Positions 52,489 through 60,688 of a stretch of 64,000 nt of DNA are shown one piece after another. The translations under genes were made by a program, and so were the position numbers. The stretch covers positions 1 to 64,000 of the forward strand of contig JAPPMG010000100.1 in NCBI GenBank assembly GCA_028819215.1. The letters are read 5' to 3'. The stretch is from Bryobacterales bacterium (GTDB taxonomy: Bacteria > Acidobacteriota > Terriglobia > Bryobacterales > UBA6623). Below the pieces are notes generated by a model, which ran no database searches, was not told the DNA's origin, and was given only the letters and a program-made list of their open reading frames with translations. Numbering within the stretch: the first letter of the stretch is position 1; every line of letters begins with the position of its first letter.

Positions 52489-52522
52489 CCCTGAGGCGTG
52501 TCCTCCGTCACTCGCTTCAGGG
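52489..52522. terminator. Stem-loop between convergent sulfatase and MBL genes
   Basis: CCCTGAGGCG (52489-52498) pairs with CGCTTCAGGG (52513-52522), ten base pairs with one G-T, around a 14-base loop. It sits in the 100-base gap between convergent stop codons and could terminate both transcripts, although there is no T-run. Confidence 0.45.
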
Positions 52523-52552
52523 GCAATTGAAACGTCGGTCGCAAATTTCGCG

Positions 52553-53527
52553 TCACTGATTGCCCACAACCGAGACCGATTCGCCGACTTCGATAGCCAT
52601 CAAGTCATGGCCTGCAACAACCGGCCCGGAGTAATGGGTCTTTACCCGAGCTAGGACTTCGTCCTTGGTCTCCGGTGGGATACCCGGGCCAGACGTCAGC
52701 ACGTAATGCGTCAGGACTCCCAGTCGTGGCTGTGCCTCGGACATCACGGTACCGACCTCCTCCGGGGTGGTGTGGTGAGCCTCGACCCGCTTCATCGCCG
52801 GGTTGACGGCGAAGAGCGCTTTAGGGATCGCGACCACTTCGTGAACGAGCAGATCTACGCCCTTGGCCGCCTCGATCACGTTTCGGTCGAAGCGCGTGTC
52901 CCCTGAGATCACGACAGATCTTCCGGCGTAGTCGACCCGATAGCCGAATGCTGGCTTGATCAGATCCCCGTGGTTGACTTCGAATGAGGTCACCTTGACG
53001 CCCTCATGCTCATAGATCACTCCGCCCTCGGCGTACTCGTTCACATCGAACTTGGCGGCCGAACGCGGTAGAGCCTCGTCCTTGACGCGGATCGCGATGT
53101 CGGTCGCGTACGCTTGCTCCAAGCCCGCCGTAATCTTTCCCAGCCCGCTCGGACCCCAGATGCGCAATGGTGCTTGACGGCGCCCGTAGTTGGGCGGCAG
53201 CCATCCGATCAACCACAGGTCCGCAAGACCCACCAAGTGGTCGGAATGGAAGTGGGTGACGAAAACCGCGGTGACCTCGCGCATCGCAATGCCGAGCTGG
53301 TTCAGACGAATCGTGACGCCCCGTCCGGCATCGAACAGGAGCCGCTGCGAACCGGCCTCCACGAGTGTTGCCGGCCCAAATCGCTCGGGGTGCGGATTCG
53401 GCGTGCCGGTGCCGAGCAACGTAACGCGCATGGACTCCGCCTGCAGGCCGGCAGGCGCGGCGAGAATCATTAGGACCAGAACTAGGCAGGCCAAGGCCCA
53501 ACCCGACGCAGAACGTTTACAATCCAT
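52553..53527 (-). CDS. Exported metallo-beta-lactamase-fold hydrolase (RNase Z/AtsA-like)
   Basis: A 324-residue protein with a Sec leader (ALACLVLVLMILAAPAGLQA) and an MBL fold of the ElaC/AtsA group. It shows LGTGTPNPHPERFGP, the metal motif THFHSDHLVG near 90, GDTRFDRN near 215 and a late H in VVAGHDLM. AtsA relatives are alkylsulfatase- or arylsulfatase-like MBL enzymes, which would suit the surrounding sulfatases; a secreted phosphodiesterase or lactonase is also possible. I chose the ATG at 53527, clear of the upstream gene. It is the last gene of a minus-strand series. Confidence 0.85.
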   Translation of the reverse strand: MDCKRSASGWALACLVLVLMILAAPAGLQAESMRVTLLGTGTPNPHPERFGPATLVEAGSQRLLFDAGRGVTIRLNQLGIAMREVTAVFVTHFHSDHLVGLADLWLIGWLPPNYGRRQAPLRIWGPSGLGKITAGLEQAYATDIAIRVKDEALPRSAAKFDVNEYAEGGVIYEHEGVKVTSFEVNHGDLIKPAFGYRVDYAGRSVVISGDTRFDRNVIEAAKGVDLLVHEVVAIPKALFAVNPAMKRVEAHHTTPEEVGTVMSEAQPRLGVLTHYVLTSGPGIPPETKDEVLARVKTHYSGPVVAGHDLMAIEVGESVSVVGNQ

Positions 53528-53585
53528 GCCGTCCCCTGATGCTGCTTGGCCAGCCAGTACTCCTGCTCTCAGTTCCGCGATGCCT

Positions 53586-54986
53586 TCAATGAGGACGATC
53601 CCGGATTTCCTCGTCACGCTCGACGACCTTGACGATTACGTAAGTGACGGACTCGCCCTCGGTAAGGTCCCATTGATGGGGTGTCTTCACAGGGATGTTG
53701 ATGAGATCGCCCTTGCGAGCCTCGATGCGGCGCGGGTTCTCGAGACGCGGTGCCCGCCACTCGCCAGGACGCCCCTCGGCTTGAATCGCGTCCACCATAT
53801 TGCCTCCCAGCAGCAGCGTGCCTGATCCCTCAAGCATGATGTAGAAGTCAGCCTTCTGGTCATGCGACTCCGCCCAACTGTTGCCTCCGCGATGCAGGAT
53901 CGACAGGTAGTGGTTGCGGTCTGAGGCCTCTCGCAATGGGGTCCAGCCTCCGACGCCGCCCGAGACCCCTTGACGGTAGACCTCGCCGGTCTGGTTCGGG
54001 TTCTGCTTCAGCAGCTCGACGAGTTCTAGGTGATAGTCCCCCAGTTCCTCGCGGGTCAGGTGCCGGATTTCCGACTTGCCGAACTTGCCGATGAAGAAGT
54101 CCTCCGGGGTTGCATAGAGCGATTCCGCACCCGGGTAGTGAAGAATGTTCTCGACACCGAGCGCATCGAGCTTTGCTTTCAGTGCCATCCCGAAATTGAC
54201 GTGGTGGACTTTCCACCCTTGAGCACGATCTCCGTCGGGAACTGGATCACCAGGAGCCATTCCATAGCGCATGAACGTCGGAGGATCATCGGCGGACACC
54301 AGTCCGATTGCCGAGATTTTCGCGGCGATAGCCGCCTGTTTGCCCTTGTCGGGTGTGCCGAAGATCTCCGCTGGGTCGCGATGTAACTCGTCGTAGCCCG
54401 GGAGGTTCTCCAGCCACCAGTCGAAGTCGTTCGTGCTCTGGCCGTTGAGCGGTGCAACGTATGCCAGCCGAGTCGACTCGCGCGCGATCGGATCGTTGCT
54501 CGATGGATCGGCATGGTCGTCGCTGTAGGCCAGCCACATGCACAACTGAGCCCCGGCTGATCCTCCGAACGCACCGACTTGATCCTTGTCGATATTCCAT
54601 TCCGGAGCTTTCGCCCGTAGCGTCTGCACGGCCCGTTGGGCGTCCTCGTGGGCTGCTGGCAGCGGGACCTGGCCAGCGAGCCGATAGTTGATCGCAGCGA
54701 CGGAGATCCCGGTAGCCAGCAGTGCCTTCAGGGTTTCTTGGTTTACGGAACGCTTGTCACCCCGTGTGAAGCCGCCCCCGTGGATATAGAGCACCAACGG
54801 TGTCGGAGCCGCAGACTCAGCTTGGTAGAAATCCAGCACGTGGCGCACATGGTCGCCATATGAAAAGTCAGCGAACGTGGGCTTCACTCGTTCTGCTTCA
54901 CCCCCTCCGGCTTGAGCCGATAGGGGGGATACGGAAAGCAAAACGCCGCAGGCGAGTGCGGCCAAGGAGATAGGGTGGCGGGGCAT
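53586..54986 (-). CDS. Secreted esterase/lipase (alpha/beta hydrolase) fused to a cupin domain
   Basis: A 466-residue protein with a Sec leader (ISLAALACGVLLSVSPLSA). Residues of about 35-290 form an alpha/beta hydrolase of the acetyl-xylan/feruloyl-esterase-like type, with the oxyanion motif YIHGGGFTRGDKR and the nucleophile elbow FGGSAGAQ. Residues of about 340-455 form a cupin: an YIMLEGSGTLLLGG strand, then INIPVKTPHQWDLTEGES, with a His that could bind metal. The predicted start is supported by AGGAG nine bases before the ATG at 54986. The fusion suggests a glycan-ester hydrolase with a sugar-binding or regulatory cupin. It lies upstream of the MBL gene by 58 bp. Confidence 0.83.
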   Translation of the reverse strand: MPRHPISLAALACGVLLSVSPLSAQAGGGEAERVKPTFADFSYGDHVRHVLDFYQAESAAPTPLVLYIHGGGFTRGDKRSVNQETLKALLATGISVAAINYRLAGQVPLPAAHEDAQRAVQTLRAKAPEWNIDKDQVGAFGGSAGAQLCMWLAYSDDHADPSSNDPIARESTRLAYVAPLNGQSTNDFDWWLENLPGYDELHRDPAEIFGTPDKGKQAAIAAKISAIGLVSADDPPTFMRYGMAPGDPVPDGDRAQGWKVHHVNFGMALKAKLDALGVENILHYPGAESLYATPEDFFIGKFGKSEIRHLTREELGDYHLELVELLKQNPNQTGEVYRQGVSGGVGGWTPLREASDRNHYLSILHRGGNSWAESHDQKADFYIMLEGSGTLLLGGNMVDAIQAEGRPGEWRAPRLENPRRIEARKGDLINIPVKTPHQWDLTEGESVTYVIVKVVERDEEIRDRPH

Positions 54987-55181
54987 ATCGCTTAACTCCT
55001 GTGAATTCATCCGGTTTTCCCGGCAACGGCGACCCGGTGAGGAAAATAGGCGGTTCAAGTGTAGCCGATGGCAGCATGAGCTCATAGGGCTACGCAGCAG
55101 GGCCACGGCTTGCGCTCGGTTAAGGAGCTTGCCCACTGGCCGATCCGCGATTCGGCATTTTGGGGACTCGGACTTGGTGCC

Positions 55182-56627
55182 TTAGCGGCGCTGCTCCAGC
55201 GTGAGTCTGCCATAGTGCGGATCTGACTCCCATGTGGGCGGGTGTCCGAGAGCTCGCGGATCAGCTGTTGCAAGTAGGTGTTGGTCTAGCTTTGCTGCCA
55301 ACGCGCTCTTGATCTCGGCGTGCGCTTCGTCGGCTGCGACATTGTTCATCTGCCCGGGATCCCGCTCGATCTCGTACAATTCCTCGCTCGGGCGCTTCGC
55401 GAACGCCGCTTCGTAATAGCGCTTGAACTCCGGTTCGTCCTTGCGAGCGCGCATCAAGTCCTTGGTGGGCGACGGATCGGCCTCCCCTAAGATCGGAGGA
55501 TCGCCCCCTGGCCAGCGGTCGGTCTCGTAGTTCCGGATGTACAGGAATTGATCTGTGCGGATCGCGCGCTTAGGGTATCCCACCCTGCCTTCGCGCCACG
55601 GCGTGTGGCGCTCGAGGACGGAGATCACGTGGTCGCGAGTGGAGTCGACGCGGCCATCTTCACCGGACTGCAGCAGCGTCAGCAGGCTGCGGCCTGTCAT
55701 ATCGCTTGGAATCTCGATTCCGGCGGACTCCAGGATGGTCGGGGCTATGTCGACCAAGCTGACGAAGTCGGTGACCACGCGGCCGCCCGGGACACTTTCT
55801 GGCCAGCGGACGGCCAGCGGAACCCGCGCCCCGTAGTCGTAGAGGTCTGCCTTGGCGCGCGGAAACGGCATGCCGTTGTCACTGGTGACGATGACGATGG
55901 TATTGGCGAGCTGCCCCCGCTCTTCCAAGAACGACAGGATTTCGCCGAGTTCGCGGTCGAAGCGTTCGATTTCGAAGTAGTAGTCGAGGATGTCGCTGCG
56001 AACCTCGGGGTCGTCAGGGAGAAATGGAGGCACAGGCACATCCTCCGGGCGCAGGCCGCTGGCTAGGCCCGAACCCTTCTTGTAGGCGCGATGAGGGTCG
56101 TTGCTGCCAAACCAGAAGCAGAACGGAGACCCGGACGGATTGGCCTCGTAGAAGGACTGGAAGTCCCCGTACCTTGGACCTGCGGGATTGCGAGAGCGGC
56201 CCCCGGCCTCGATGCTTCCAGGGCCCCACCCCTTGCGGGTATAGCCAATGTGGTAGCCCGCCGCTTCGAGCAGGTCTGGGTAGGTGACGAACTTGGCGGG
56301 CAGGGAACTCCACAGGTTGACGCCCTCTTCGAGGCGGTAGCACTCTTGTCCCGTCAGGATCGCTCCCCGCGACGGGGTGCATGATGGCGAGTTGCAGAAT
56401 GCGTGTTCGAAGCGGACTCCCTCGGCGGAAATGCGGTCAAACACAGGCGTGCGGACGACAGGATCGCCGGAAGCGCCAGTATGGGCGAAGGACTGGTCGT
56501 CGGAGATCGCAAACAGGATGTTGGGACGAGGCGCAGCGTCCTGCCGACAGCCGACAAGTGCCGTGGCGGCTCCCAGCGCGAAGAGGTCCCGCCGCCGAAG
56601 TGTGCCGGCGCCGGAGTTGGAGTTCAT
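55182..56627 (-). CDS. Tat-exported lipoprotein sulfatase
   Basis: A 481-residue Cys-type sulfatase. The leader LRRRDLFALGAATALVGC combines a twin-arginine motif with a lipobox, so the enzyme is probably exported folded and lipid-anchored. The sulfatase motif is CTPSR with Cys83. Metal ligands lie in AISDDQSF and TSDNGMPFPRAK, and the catalytic Lys/His region reads YTRKGWGPG. Because Tat moves folded proteins, Cys-to-formylglycine conversion should occur in the cytoplasm. I chose the ATG at 56627, preceded by AGGA. It follows the ADP-ribosylglycohydrolase-like gene by 106 bp. Confidence 0.92.
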   Translation of the reverse strand: MNSNSGAGTLRRRDLFALGAATALVGCRQDAAPRPNILFAISDDQSFAHTGASGDPVVRTPVFDRISAEGVRFEHAFCNSPSCTPSRGAILTGQECYRLEEGVNLWSSLPAKFVTYPDLLEAAGYHIGYTRKGWGPGSIEAGGRSRNPAGPRYGDFQSFYEANPSGSPFCFWFGSNDPHRAYKKGSGLASGLRPEDVPVPPFLPDDPEVRSDILDYYFEIERFDRELGEILSFLEERGQLANTIVIVTSDNGMPFPRAKADLYDYGARVPLAVRWPESVPGGRVVTDFVSLVDIAPTILESAGIEIPSDMTGRSLLTLLQSGEDGRVDSTRDHVISVLERHTPWREGRVGYPKRAIRTDQFLYIRNYETDRWPGGDPPILGEADPSPTKDLMRARKDEPEFKRYYEAAFAKRPSEELYEIERDPGQMNNVAADEAHAEIKSALAAKLDQHLLATADPRALGHPPTWESDPHYGRLTLEQRR

Positions 56628-56733
56628 GTTGATTCCTAGGCGGAGCTGCGCAAGCCAACCGTTCCGGGGGTGCGGCGCGAATCGTGCAAGTAGACCACGC
56701 CTTGCCTGAGGAGCTGGATAGGCAGCAGGATCT

Positions 56734-57948
56734 CTACTCGCCCACAATCTCAACAAGCCCGGAGGACTTTGCCTCAGTCATTCGCATTCCCATGTCGGCC
56801 GTCCGCCGCGCCAGTTCATCGATCTTCCACTCCTCCGCGCCCTTGACATCAGAGCGAAAGATGTTCGCGATGGGCGCGGTCCACTTCTCGGCGATCGCTC
56901 CGGGCCCCAGGATGACCCCCATGACCGGCCCGACGTCGCCCGCGTTCGTGTCCGTGTCCCAGCCGGCCATGACAGCGATCGAGATCGTCTTGTCGAAGTC
57001 ACCCTCGCCGTATAGCAGCGCCAGGGCGTTGACAGCGTTGTTCGGGAACACCCGGCGCTGCTTCTCACTACCCTCGGGAGCCCACTTGGCATCGATTTGC
57101 TCGTGGGTCTTTTCCCAGTCGTCGGGCCACTGCCCATGCCAAGTCATCACGTCGCGGATGCAACGGGCGTAGTCGCAGTCCTCGGGGATGGTCGCGAGAC
57201 CGGCCTCGAGCAGTTTTGTCGGATCCGACTCGAAGAACGCCTCGGCGGTGAGGGCAGCCATGAACATCTCGCCGTAGACGCCGTCGGTATGGAACGAGAC
57301 TTCGGCATCGATGCGCCCGTACTCCGCTGCCGCCGCGGGATTGCCGGGCAGCATGAAGCCCCAGAACTCACCCTTCATCTGGCCGCCCATGAACTCGCCG
57401 AGTTCGTGCTGGCCGGACTCGGGAGGCTTGACACCTTCCTTCAGGAGCTTCTCGGCGACCCTGACCGCCCGTCCGCAGTTCTGAGCCTCGAACACAGAGA
57501 ACGACGCTAGCCACTTGTCGGCGATGTCTTGGCTCGTGATGTCAGGGCCCTTCTCCTCAAGCAGAAGGAGGTTCGCGATCTGGTACAGGGAGTCGTCGTC
57601 TGGCCCGAATCCGGTCGGGCCCCAGTTGTCCGCTGTATACCATTGCTTGCGATCCGGATCTCTCCGGGAATGCAACGTCTTGATGTAGTCGTTGAGCGGC
57701 CACTGCCCCAAGTCAGTGAGGAAGGGCTTGAGGTCGCTGTGGTGCATGCCCTCCACGCTCATTCCCAATGCGCCGGCGACTGCCTGGCCCAGCCAAGCAC
57801 CGTGGATTTTGTCGTAGTACTCCTCCGCGGTCAGCGATCGGACAGCATGGCCGTCGCCGCCGGTCTCGGCGGACTGATCGGTTCCGCCGCATGCGGCAAG
57901 CACTGCGATCGCCAAGCACGCGGACAGAATTAGGCGGGTTGAGAGCAT
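56734..57948 (-). CDS. ADP-ribosylglycohydrolase-family lipoprotein
   Basis: A 404-residue protein with a lipoprotein signal (LILSACLAIAVLAAC). The ADP-ribosylglycohydrolase fold is indicated by DKIHGAWLGQAVAGALGMS, the di-metal motifs GFGPDDDSLYQ near 105 and AGWDTDTNAGDVGPVMG near 320. These Asp clusters are the Mg sites of the family. Being lipid-anchored outside the cytoplasm, it is unlikely to act on intracellular ADP-ribosylated proteins and may hydrolyse N- or O-glycosidic bonds in nucleosides or glycans. CAGGAG lies six bases upstream of the ATG at 57948. It lies downstream of the YHYH genes on the same strand. Confidence 0.87.
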   Translation of the reverse strand: MLSTRLILSACLAIAVLAACGGTDQSAETGGDGHAVRSLTAEEYYDKIHGAWLGQAVAGALGMSVEGMHHSDLKPFLTDLGQWPLNDYIKTLHSRRDPDRKQWYTADNWGPTGFGPDDDSLYQIANLLLLEEKGPDITSQDIADKWLASFSVFEAQNCGRAVRVAEKLLKEGVKPPESGQHELGEFMGGQMKGEFWGFMLPGNPAAAAEYGRIDAEVSFHTDGVYGEMFMAALTAEAFFESDPTKLLEAGLATIPEDCDYARCIRDVMTWHGQWPDDWEKTHEQIDAKWAPEGSEKQRRVFPNNAVNALALLYGEGDFDKTISIAVMAGWDTDTNAGDVGPVMGVILGPGAIAEKWTAPIANIFRSDVKGAEEWKIDELARRTADMGMRMTEAKSSGLVEIVGE

Positions 57949-58213
57949 GTCATTCTCCTGTGGGCACCTGCCGTCAAACGAAGGCAGGCCAATGCGCAAA
58001 GCAAATGGGGTCTCCGAGCGTTCTGGCGGCCGGAGAGTGCAGGAAGGGGAGCACGATCCGGGCCGGCCGGAGCCATCGGCGACTCGAACCTACAGTACTA
58101 CAAGAATCGTGCCAGGTTGCCCTTCGACCGTGCGGGCACAGCAGTTCTAGCTCAGGACTGTATGAGTCAAGAGCGGCAATCGTCTCTCAAGCGAGACGCG
58201 TTTGCACGTCACC

Positions 58214-59380
58214 TCACGGTCCGGGACGGGGACCTCGTGGCCGCGGACCCCGTGGTCGCCCGCCTTGGCCGGGCGGCCCTGCGCCACGTCTGCGACCGCC
58301 CGGACCGCCCCGAACACCGGGCGGAGGCAACTGTGCCGTCACCACGAGCGCCTCGTATAGGTCGCGTGCGTCGATACCGAGGGCCCGTGCGGCCGCGGCA
58401 TAGTTCATGGGCGCGACGCGACCATTGGTCAAGCGCAGTGCCTCCGCGAGCTTCGCCTCGTCAATCCCCAGCTCAGCCGCCGCTCGAGACAGTTGCTCGA
58501 CCGTGGGCCGGGGATCGTCGCCCGGAGGGGGGGCCCTACGGCCATCGCGACGGCCAATTTGGCGGTCTGATTCACGGCCTGCATCCGCCGAGGGCGTGCC
58601 GGAGAAGCATCCCATGATGTACGGCCATGTCGCCGTGGCGTGATAGTGGTAGGCGCCGCCTTGGTCGTCGCCGCTGTGCCCGTTGCAGCGGTCCAAGTAC
58701 TCGATGCCGTCCTTCGGGACGAAGCGATACGCGTCCCATGCGTCAATGCGCGGCGCGCGCAGTCGCTCCCAGCTGCTCCGGTACTCGATGATCTCTGAGC
58801 ACTCTTCGTCGCGGCAGCCGAACGGACCGTAGACCGGGAAGCCGTCCCATCCGAACGCCAGGATTGGCGACGGCTCGCTTGACTCCCTTGCGATGTCGAA
58901 GCAGGTCTCGATCAGCGCGTGGTAGTGGTACTGTCGCGCCGTGTGCCCCATGCACGAATCCATGATCGCGTTATAGACCGGATCCCCGAAGCCGGGAGGC
59001 GGCGCCGGGCCCTCGTTCGGTCCGAACAGGGGAATGCCGTTGATCGCGACGCCGGACGGCCCAAGCAACGGCAGCGGACTCGGCTGCTCGGCCAGCTTCG
59101 GGTTGAGCGGCATGTGGTAGTCGCGATTGAGTTCGACCAGCGGGTTGGGAGTGATCTGAACAAACTCGTAGTGCGGAATGGCGTTGCTGCTCACGACCAG
59201 TTCGTCCCCATCGCACCTGACCTCTAGGCGTGGACGGGGATAACCCTCGCCCGCTCCCGGCGAAGTGCTCACATCCATGAATGCAGCGCTGGGGCACGGG
59301 TTGTTGGTTGCGGCAGCGGGTACTGCCAGCAACGGACCGACTAGCCCGACGACAGCGAAGACGAAAGGTCTGGCGGGCAT
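58214..59380 (-). CDS. Secreted YHYH-domain protein (second copy)
   Basis: A 388-residue protein with a Sec leader (PFVFAVVGLVGPLLAVPAAA) and a YHYH domain. Its landmarks are IPHYEFVQITPNPL, GVAINGIPLFGPNEGP, SCMGHTARQYHYHAL near 150, FGWDGFPVYGPFGC and YHYHATATWPYIMGCFSG near 265. After a Pro/Arg-rich linker there are two short helical repeats (AAAELGIDEAKLAEAL and AAARALGIDARDLYEAL) and a Gly-Pro-Arg-rich tail. The family is named for its motif and has no established function; conserved His and Cys pairs suggest metal binding. The second of two adjacent ATGs is chosen for better spacing from GGGAGG. Confidence 0.82.
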   Translation of the reverse strand: MPARPFVFAVVGLVGPLLAVPAAATNNPCPSAAFMDVSTSPGAGEGYPRPRLEVRCDGDELVVSSNAIPHYEFVQITPNPLVELNRDYHMPLNPKLAEQPSPLPLLGPSGVAINGIPLFGPNEGPAPPPGFGDPVYNAIMDSCMGHTARQYHYHALIETCFDIARESSEPSPILAFGWDGFPVYGPFGCRDEECSEIIEYRSSWERLRAPRIDAWDAYRFVPKDGIEYLDRCNGHSGDDQGGAYHYHATATWPYIMGCFSGTPSADAGRESDRQIGRRDGRRAPPPGDDPRPTVEQLSRAAAELGIDEAKLAEALRLTNGRVAPMNYAAAARALGIDARDLYEALVVTAQLPPPGVRGGPGGRRRGAGPPGQGGRPRGPRPRGPRPGP

Positions 59381-59530
59381 CTCATTCAACCTCCCGAGGT
59401 TGGCCGACCGAATCGCTCAATGGAACACTCCCGCCCAACTGCTCTCCAAGACGATGGCTAGAGCCCCGTTGTTTCCAAGCCAGAGTCCGATCGCAGTTAC
59501 GGAGCGCCATTATTGCAAGCTCTTTACCAT

Positions 59531-60688
59531 TCAAAGAGCGCCAGCGCTAGGGGCTTCGACCTCGCTGACTAGCACTGATGTGCCTGCCACTAGGTTTCGC
59601 AAGACCTGCATGCCGTCGGAGTCTGAGGTGTCGTCCGCGAAGTCGATTCCGTTGAACAGCGTGTCCAGAGAGCGGCGCACCCTGGCGTCGATCCCACCCA
59701 CGATCAGGCGCCGGCCCAGCTTGACACCGTCAGAAAGCTGTAGCGGCTTGAACTCCCCGTAAGCCGCAGCAGACTTGATATTGAACGGCTTGCGTGATTT
59801 CTCAGAAGACTTGCTCCAAGTGCCTGAAATATCGAGTGTTAGAGACCCCGGAGGGGATCCTCGCTCCCTAGCCAAAAGGTAGTGCGCTTGGCAGTACTCC
59901 GGATCGGTGACGACCCGCCTCTCAAGAAACATCTCCTGCGGAGTTGCTAGATCCTCCACGTATGAAGCAGTGATCTTCGATTCGTTCGGGATCAGGCTGC
60001 TGTGTCCTGCAAACACCCGGCTCGGCGAGGGCCAGCCCAATATCGACGCCTGCGGAGGCGGTGGCGGAGCCACATGGCACGGAACCAGTTCGAGATTTCG
60101 GCTGACGATCTGACCGCTGTCGACTTGCACGTGGTAGCCCCTGTCTGTCCGAACCGTCCAGCCGCCGTCCTGATGCGGGCTCGCCGCCCCCCAATCCCAG
60201 TCCAGCGTATATCTGACATCCTCGCGAAGGATTGGATCGCCTTCCATCACGGCTGTATCGATGAGTACATCCGCGCCGATCGGTACGCCGGCCACAGCCC
60301 AGACCGAATGGTCGTTGGTGCTGAACTCCACCTCCAGACGGTTGATCCCGTCGCGAAGCAGCTTGCTGGAGAGGTGGTGCCAGGGCGAATACATGCGAGC
60401 CACTTTCTCCCCGTTCACATACAGGTGCGCATGGCCCTCGTTGGAGACCGGCAGCGTGTCCACGCTCTGAGGAGTGAAGCGGAAGTTCTGCGTTTCCAGG
60501 AAGATGTTGAAGCCATCCATGGAATCGGCGTCCATGTGGATCCGCATCGACGGTGTCGGTTCGGCATCGTCGACCTCGATCATGGGGTGCTGGGAGTGGT
60601 CAACCGCCGGCAGGAAGGGTTCCTGCGGCCAGGCTGCGATTCCAGCGATGATGACCAGCGCCAACAGCGCTGGGCGGATTACCCGCAC
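59531..60688 (-). CDS. Uncharacterised exported protein between the YHYH genes
   Basis: A 385-residue protein that I cannot assign to a named family. The GTG at 60688 gives a Sec leader (RVIRPALLALVIIAGIAA). The N-terminal half has a His-rich beta-strand pattern (FNIFLETQNFRF, EGHAHLYVNGEKVARMYSPW, then HHL, and STNDHSVWAVAGVPIGADV). The second half has WDWGAASPHQDGGW, GYHVQVDSGQIVSRNLELVPC and a Pro run. His, Met and Cys spacing suggests metal handling, possibly copper, but this is inference. Its start overlaps the end of the first YHYH gene by ten bases, so it should be translated with it. The other YHYH gene follows after 150 bp. Confidence 0.7.
   Translation of the reverse strand: MRVIRPALLALVIIAGIAAWPQEPFLPAVDHSQHPMIEVDDAEPTPSMRIHMDADSMDGFNIFLETQNFRFTPQSVDTLPVSNEGHAHLYVNGEKVARMYSPWHHLSSKLLRDGINRLEVEFSTNDHSVWAVAGVPIGADVLIDTAVMEGDPILREDVRYTLDWDWGAASPHQDGGWTVRTDRGYHVQVDSGQIVSRNLELVPCHVAPPPPPQASILGWPSPSRVFAGHSSLIPNESKITASYVEDLATPQEMFLERRVVTDPEYCQAHYLLARERGSPPGSLTLDISGTWSKSSEKSRKPFNIKSAAAYGEFKPLQLSDGVKLGRRLIVGGIDARVRRSLDTLFNGIDFADDTSDSDGMQVLRNLVAGTSVLVSEVEAPSAGAL

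Noticed and set aside
58080..58115. GTTCGAGTC word on the minus strand resembling a tRNA T-loop
   Set aside because: The flanking bases do not form a T-stem, and no acceptor or anticodon arms are present around it. Similar words elsewhere lie within genes. No tRNA is called in the window.
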